Shown here piece by piece: positions 60,795-64,000 of a DNA stretch of 64,000 bases. A model generated the notes under the pieces. It searched no databases. It was not told the DNA's origin and saw only the letters and a list, made by a program, of their open reading frames with translations. A program made the position numbers and the translations under genes. How positions within the stretch are numbered: position 1 is the stretch's first letter; every line of letters starts with the position of its first letter. Source of the DNA: Saprospirales bacterium (lineage in GTDB: Bacteria > Bacteroidota > Bacteroidia > Chitinophagales > Saprospiraceae); the NCBI GenBank assembly GCA_016719895.1, contig JADJYG010000007.1, positions 186,001-250,000 on the forward strand, read 5' to 3'.

Positions 60795-61673
60795 TTAGCT
60801 TTTCAATTGACCGGCAATTTTTTCCGCCAGCCCGAAGCTGGTGCTTTGCGATACCTGTGCGCGGCGCAAGACGCCATCGAATACACCGGCGGCAAAAGCG
60901 TGAAAATTCCCCCTAGCATCGCGTTCGACGAACACGCCCAAGGGGAGATAGCCGTCGCCGTCCAGCAGGTGAAGTACCCGGCGCTCCACATTGGTGACGG
61001 CCGATACCTCCGGGTGGTGGATTTGCTTGAGCAGGCGGCGGGTCTGCAGGTCGTCGCGGTGGGTTTGCCAGGCGAGCGCCCCCTGTGCAGGCGCCGGTAT
61101 GAATTCGCGGGGATGCAGCTCCACGATTTCCAGTCCGCTCAGATCGGGTTTGAGCCGCCGCAGCCCCGCCGCAGCCAGAAGGACCGCATCGAAGGCGCCA
61201 CTGCGGACTTTGTCCAGCCGGGCCGGCACATTTTCACACAGGTCGCGCACGTCAATATCCGGCCGGATATCCACTAATTGCGCTTTTCGGCGCGCTGCCG
61301 AAGTGCCCACGACAGCGCCTGCTCTCAGGTTGAAGATTTTCCCGGGCTCCCGGGCTTCCGGCCGGATGAGCAGCCAGTCGGCCGGATTTTCCCGGTACGA
61401 TACGGCCGTGATGACCAAACCCGGCGGCGGACTGGTAGGCAGGTCTTTCATCGAATGCACGGCCAGGTCGATTTCGCCGCGCAGCAGGGCGGCTTCAATT
61501 TCTTTGGTGAAAAACCCTTCGCCCTCCATTTTATCAAAACTCAGGTGCTGAACGACATCGCCTTTGGTTTCGATAACGACCAGTTCGCTCACTACGCCGA
61601 TCCGGCGAAGTTCAGCCTGAGTAAATTCGGCCTGCCAAAGGGCCAGTTTGCTGCCTCGGGTTCCTATACGCAT
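60795..61673 (-). CDS. hemC: Hydroxymethylbilane synthase (porphobilinogen deaminase), unusual active site
   Basis: The 292-residue protein aligns along its length with HemC: RIGTRGSKLALWQ, HSMKDLP (catalytic aspartate 77), VVGTSAARRKAQL, ARLDKVRSGAFDAVLLAAAGLRRL and PAPAQGALAW. The normal enzyme joins four porphobilinogens on a dipyrromethane cofactor bound to a cysteine in an LEGGCQ-type loop. Here this loop reads LLDGDGYLPLG, with glycine 241 in place of the cysteine. The conserved RGN before the TRL motif reads CEN, so the arginine equivalent to E. coli R149 is cysteine 146, the only cysteine in the protein. Either the chemistry is altered or the protein is a divergent homologue. It follows bshA by 14 bp on the same strand. 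Confidence 0.85.
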   Translation of the reverse strand: MRIGTRGSKLALWQAEFTQAELRRIGVVSELVVIETKGDVVQHLSFDKMEGEGFFTKEIEAALLRGEIDLAVHSMKDLPTSPPPGLVITAVSYRENPADWLLIRPEAREPGKIFNLRAGAVVGTSAARRKAQLVDIRPDIDVRDLCENVPARLDKVRSGAFDAVLLAAAGLRRLKPDLSGLEIVELHPREFIPAPAQGALAWQTHRDDLQTRRLLKQIHHPEVSAVTNVERRVLHLLDGDGYLPLGVFVERDARGNFHAFAAGVFDGVLRRAQVSQSTSFGLAEKIAGQLKS

Positions 61674-61687
61674 AGTCAGTCGGAAGG

Positions 61688-62830
61688 TTACACCACTTTT
61701 ACCGCGCTCCGGGCGAGAATTTCCGCATAGTACGCTTCGTAATCAGGAAGGATATTGTTCAGGTCGAACCGTTTGGCCTGAGCCAGTGCATTTTGCCGGA
61801 ATTGGCCCAGCAATTCGTCGTTTCGGAGCAGTTCGACGGCGTGTTGCGCCATTTCGTCAATCTGGCCCGGATCGCTCAGATAGCCAGTTACGCCGTGGAT
61901 ATTTACCTCGGGAAGGCCGCCGCTGTTCGACGAGATGACCGGCACCTCGCAGGCCATGGCCTCCAGGGCGGCCAGGCCGAAACTTTCACTTTCGGACGGG
62001 ATGAGGAACAGGTCGCAGATGGCCAGCAGCTCTTCAATGGCGTCCTGTTTGCCCAGGAAACGCACATCGTCGCAGATGTCCAACTGGCGGCAAAGGCGTT
62101 CGGTATTTTGCCGCTCTGGGCCGTCGCCGATCATCAGCAGTTTGGAGGGTACCTGGTCGTGTATTTTTTTGAAAATATGCACGACGTCGTCCACCCGTTT
62201 GACCTTTCGAAAGTTGGACGTGTGGGCAATGATGCGCTCGCCGTCGGGGGCGAGTATTTTTTTAAAATGATCTTTATCGACTTTCCGGAAGCGCTCAAAA
62301 TCGATGAAGTTATATACCACGCGGATATCGCGCTCGATGTTGAACAGGCGCAGGGTGTCCCGCTTGAGGCTTTCCGAAACGGCTGTCACGCCGTCGCTTT
62401 TGTTGATGCTGAATTCGACCACCGGGGCAAAAGCGCGGTTGTTGCCCACGAGGGTAATATCGGTACCGTGCAAAGTGGTTACCACCGGCACATAGCGGCC
62501 CTGGGTGAGCAGGATCTTTTTGGCCATATACGCTACGGCGGCATGCGGGATGGCATAGTGCACGTGCAACAAGTCGAGGTTTTGATATTGCACCACGTCC
62601 ACAATGGTTGACGCCAGGGCGGTGTCGTATGGGGGGTATTCGAAAAGAGGATAATCCTCGTTGTCGACTTCGTGATAAAATACGTTTTCGTGAAAATGCG
62701 CCAGCCTGACCGGGCGCCGGTAGGTGATAAAATGTACTTCGTGACCTTTACGGGCCAGGCCAAGGCCGAGCTCGGTGGCGATGACGCCGGAGCCGCCATA
62801 GGTCGGATAACAGACAATGCCGATTTTCAT
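61688..62830 (-). CDS. bshA: N-acetyl-alpha-D-glucosaminyl L-malate synthase
   Basis: The 380-residue GT4 glycosyltransferase makes the first bacillithiol intermediate from UDP-GlcNAc and malate. BshA features are MKIGIVCYPTYGGSGVIATELG, HVHYAIPHAAVAYMAK, VTTLHGTDITLVG, YNFIDFERF, and PSESESFGLAALEAMACEVPV with the GT4 E-x7-E motif. Length matches BshA. It lies upstream of hemC in the same operon and downstream of the DUF1684 gene. Confidence 0.93.
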   Translation of the reverse strand: MKIGIVCYPTYGGSGVIATELGLGLARKGHEVHFITYRRPVRLAHFHENVFYHEVDNEDYPLFEYPPYDTALASTIVDVVQYQNLDLLHVHYAIPHAAVAYMAKKILLTQGRYVPVVTTLHGTDITLVGNNRAFAPVVEFSINKSDGVTAVSESLKRDTLRLFNIERDIRVVYNFIDFERFRKVDKDHFKKILAPDGERIIAHTSNFRKVKRVDDVVHIFKKIHDQVPSKLLMIGDGPERQNTERLCRQLDICDDVRFLGKQDAIEELLAICDLFLIPSESESFGLAALEAMACEVPVISSNSGGLPEVNIHGVTGYLSDPGQIDEMAQHAVELLRNDELLGQFRQNALAQAKRFDLNNILPDYEAYYAEILARSAVKVV

Positions 62831-62952
62831 AAACGTGTTTATTTGGCTGTTTACAGCGATGAAACCAAATCTTTATGATCACATCGGTACATAAACAACA
62901 AATGTCGGGAAAGGGTCGGGAATTCCGGGAACGGCCGGAGAAAACAATGGCG

Positions 62953-63576
62953 TCAGTGTTTTTTCTCGCCTTTATATTGTTTTTCTCCGGCCTCCACCGC
63001 AAACTGGAGGTGGTTTTCGGCGGGCGGGATTGGGCAGTTGTAGCCGTCGCTATATGCGCACCAGGGGTTGTAGGCCTTGTTAAAATCGAGTAGCAAAGTT
63101 CCGTTTGCGGCAATATCACCCAGCCGAAAATCGAGGTATCGGCCGCCGCCGTAGGTTGCATCACCATTGCTGTGGTCCTTGAAGGGTAGAAAAAGATAGT
63201 CTTTGTATGCTTCCTGTTGTGCAAGGTTCAGGTTTTGATACAGCGCCAGCCGGCAGGGCTTACCGGCTACCTGAAAATGAACGATACCGTATCGTACAAA
63301 TGGCTTGGTGCGGCCGCTGTAGGTCGGCATCTCAAAGGGTTGGGCATCCGGCGTGCGCTCCACGCGCGCCGGGAAATGCCAGGCCGGTTCAGGTGGAAAA
63401 AAATCGAGCAGGGCAGTATCCCGGGCAGTGAGCGGCGACCGCTCTTCGGTGAGAAACTCCTGCTTATAGTGTTCGCGGTGGCGTACGATTTCTGCAAGGT
63501 ACACACTGTCCGCCTGCTGTGCGCGAAGCGAGCCAGCCATGAACAGGCATAATAAAAAACAAAAGCGAAGCAGCAT
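62953..63576 (-). CDS. DUF1684 protein, exported
   Basis: The 207-residue product has a signal peptide (FCFLLCLFMAGSLRAQQ) and a full DUF1684 domain: ARDTALLDFFPPEP, MPTYSGRTKPFVRYG, TYGGGRYLDFRLGD, LDFNKAYNPWCAYSDGYNCP and AVEAGEKQYKGEKK. The YGGGRYLD and CAYS-x-CP-x-PP motifs are strictly conserved in the family. Function is unknown. The start at 63576 fits the signal peptide. It is 122 bp before bshA on the same strand. Confidence 0.88.
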   Translation of the reverse strand: MLLRFCFLLCLFMAGSLRAQQADSVYLAEIVRHREHYKQEFLTEERSPLTARDTALLDFFPPEPAWHFPARVERTPDAQPFEMPTYSGRTKPFVRYGIVHFQVAGKPCRLALYQNLNLAQQEAYKDYLFLPFKDHSNGDATYGGGRYLDFRLGDIAANGTLLLDFNKAYNPWCAYSDGYNCPIPPAENHLQFAVEAGEKQYKGEKKH

Positions 63577-63621
63577 AGACTTTTTAAAAGGCAAAGGTCT
63601 GGAAATCCCCGGCATGTTTTG

Positions 63622-63637
63622 CTCCCCCGGGGGGAGG
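63622..63637. terminator. GC palindrome after the permease stop
   Basis: CTCCCCC/GGGGGGAG forms an almost perfect palindrome 30 bp past the permease stop; on the minus strand it is followed by AAAA and not T. A weak terminator candidate. Confidence 0.3.
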
Positions 63638-63666
63638 GAATATATTATGGCTGCAGCGTGCGTTGT

Positions 63667-64000
63667 TCACTCTCGGCGGATCGCTTCCACAGGATCGAGT
63701 TTGGATGCCTTCATGGCCGGATAGGTGCCAAATATGATACCGACGAGAATAGCAATAATACCGATGGTGAAAAAGGTGTTCCAGGTATAAACGGCCTCGA
63801 AGGGCAGCTCCGTCAGCGCTTTGATGATCGGGATGATGACCATAGTGGCCAACACACCCACCACTAGACCGAGCATACTGCCGAATGCCGAAATGGTGAT
63901 GGATTCGGCCAGAAACTGCCGGAGGATATCGAGGCGTTTGGCGCCCAGCGCTTTCCGAATGCCGATTTCGACGGTGCGTTCGGTCACGGAAATCAACAAT
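63667..64000 (-). CDS. ABC transporter permease, MacB/FtsX type (5' end beyond right edge)
   Basis: Only the C-terminal 110 codons are in the window and the frame stays open to base 64000. They encode MLISVTERTVEIGIRKALGA, LRQFLAESITISAFGSMLGL and two membrane helices ending in GTYPAMKASKLDPVEAIRRE, the hallmark end of MacB/FtsX-type permeases of exporter ABC systems. The visible ATG (63999) lies within this domain, so the true start is outside. Confidence 0.88.
   Translation of the reverse strand, partial: LLISVTERTVEIGIRKALGAKRLDILRQFLAESITISAFGSMLGLVVGVLATMVIIPIIKALTELPFEAVYTWNTFFTIGIIAILVGIIFGTYPAMKASKLDPVEAIRRE

Noticed and set aside
1..64000. tRNA, rRNA and riboswitch genes
   Set aside because: No cloverleaf-like segments, conserved rRNA stretches or recognisable riboswitch cores were seen by eye. 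A covariance search could still reveal a small RNA, particularly at 34297-34420.

Overview
The window looks like a chromosomal segment of a Bacteroidota bacterium, most probably from the Saprospiria (Saprospiraceae/Lewinellaceae/Haliscomenobacter type). The reasons are several secreted proteins with type IX secretion (T9SS) C-terminal sorting domains, the futalosine menaquinone gene mqnC, a bshA bacillithiol gene, DUF4293 and DUF3127 proteins, DUF1800/DUF1501 partners, an effector-associated-domain (EAD11-like) protein, and many promoter-like TANNTTTG boxes. No rRNA, tRNA, CRISPR array, integrase or insertion sequence was found by eye.

Layout. 1-6.4 kb: three secreted proteins on the minus strand (a tail-fibre-like repeat protein running off the left edge, a small T9SS cargo, an M4 metallopeptidase). 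6.5-13.1 kb: OstA/LptA-like protein with a cation:proton antiporter, then plus-strand DCC oxidoreductase, peptide-binding lipoprotein, DUF3127 protein and a tryptophan-repeat secreted protein. 13.2-22 kb: an accessory region rich in broken genes. It holds an internally deleted alpha/beta hydrolase, an intact membrane-anchored EAD11-like protein, a polymorphic-toxin locus (toxin broken by about seven single-base shifts, intact putative immunity gene, displaced duplicate of the toxin core), a frameshifted beta-helix/PA14 protein, and a double amidohydrolase whose frame stays open past its stop. 24.9-34.9 kb: AGE epimerase, DUF1501/DUF1800 pair, TonB-dependent receptor, RluA-type pseudouridine synthase, GH3 protein, DUF1801 protein, GNAT acetyltransferase. 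35-50 kb: two large T9SS cargo proteins with dockerin-like repeats, a TIR/beta-helix remnant, mqnC, MATE exporter, di-haem peroxidase, a FolB fusion, mtaB, a PagL-like outer-membrane enzyme. 50-64 kb: MBL hydrolase, lone DppB-type permease, SPOR-like protein, the iscS-iscU-iscA-DUF4293 cluster, methylmalonyl-CoA mutase small subunit, GT2, RND adaptor, bshA-hemC, DUF1684 and the end of a MacB/FtsX-type permease.

Most of the window is housekeeping and cell-surface biology with intact frames. Frame damage is concentrated at 13-22 kb, with one further remnant at 37.5 kb, and these belong to conflict-type or surface genes. The observations most worth checking are: the hydroxymethylbilane synthase that lacks the cofactor-binding cysteine and has its only cysteine where an active-site arginine should be; the decayed toxin/immunity locus with its about 187-bp homologous downstream cassette; the EAD11-like membrane protein and TIR/beta-helix remnant; and the 22-23-residue tryptophan-repeat protein. 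Frameshifts could in part be sequencing errors; that cannot be decided from this sequence alone.
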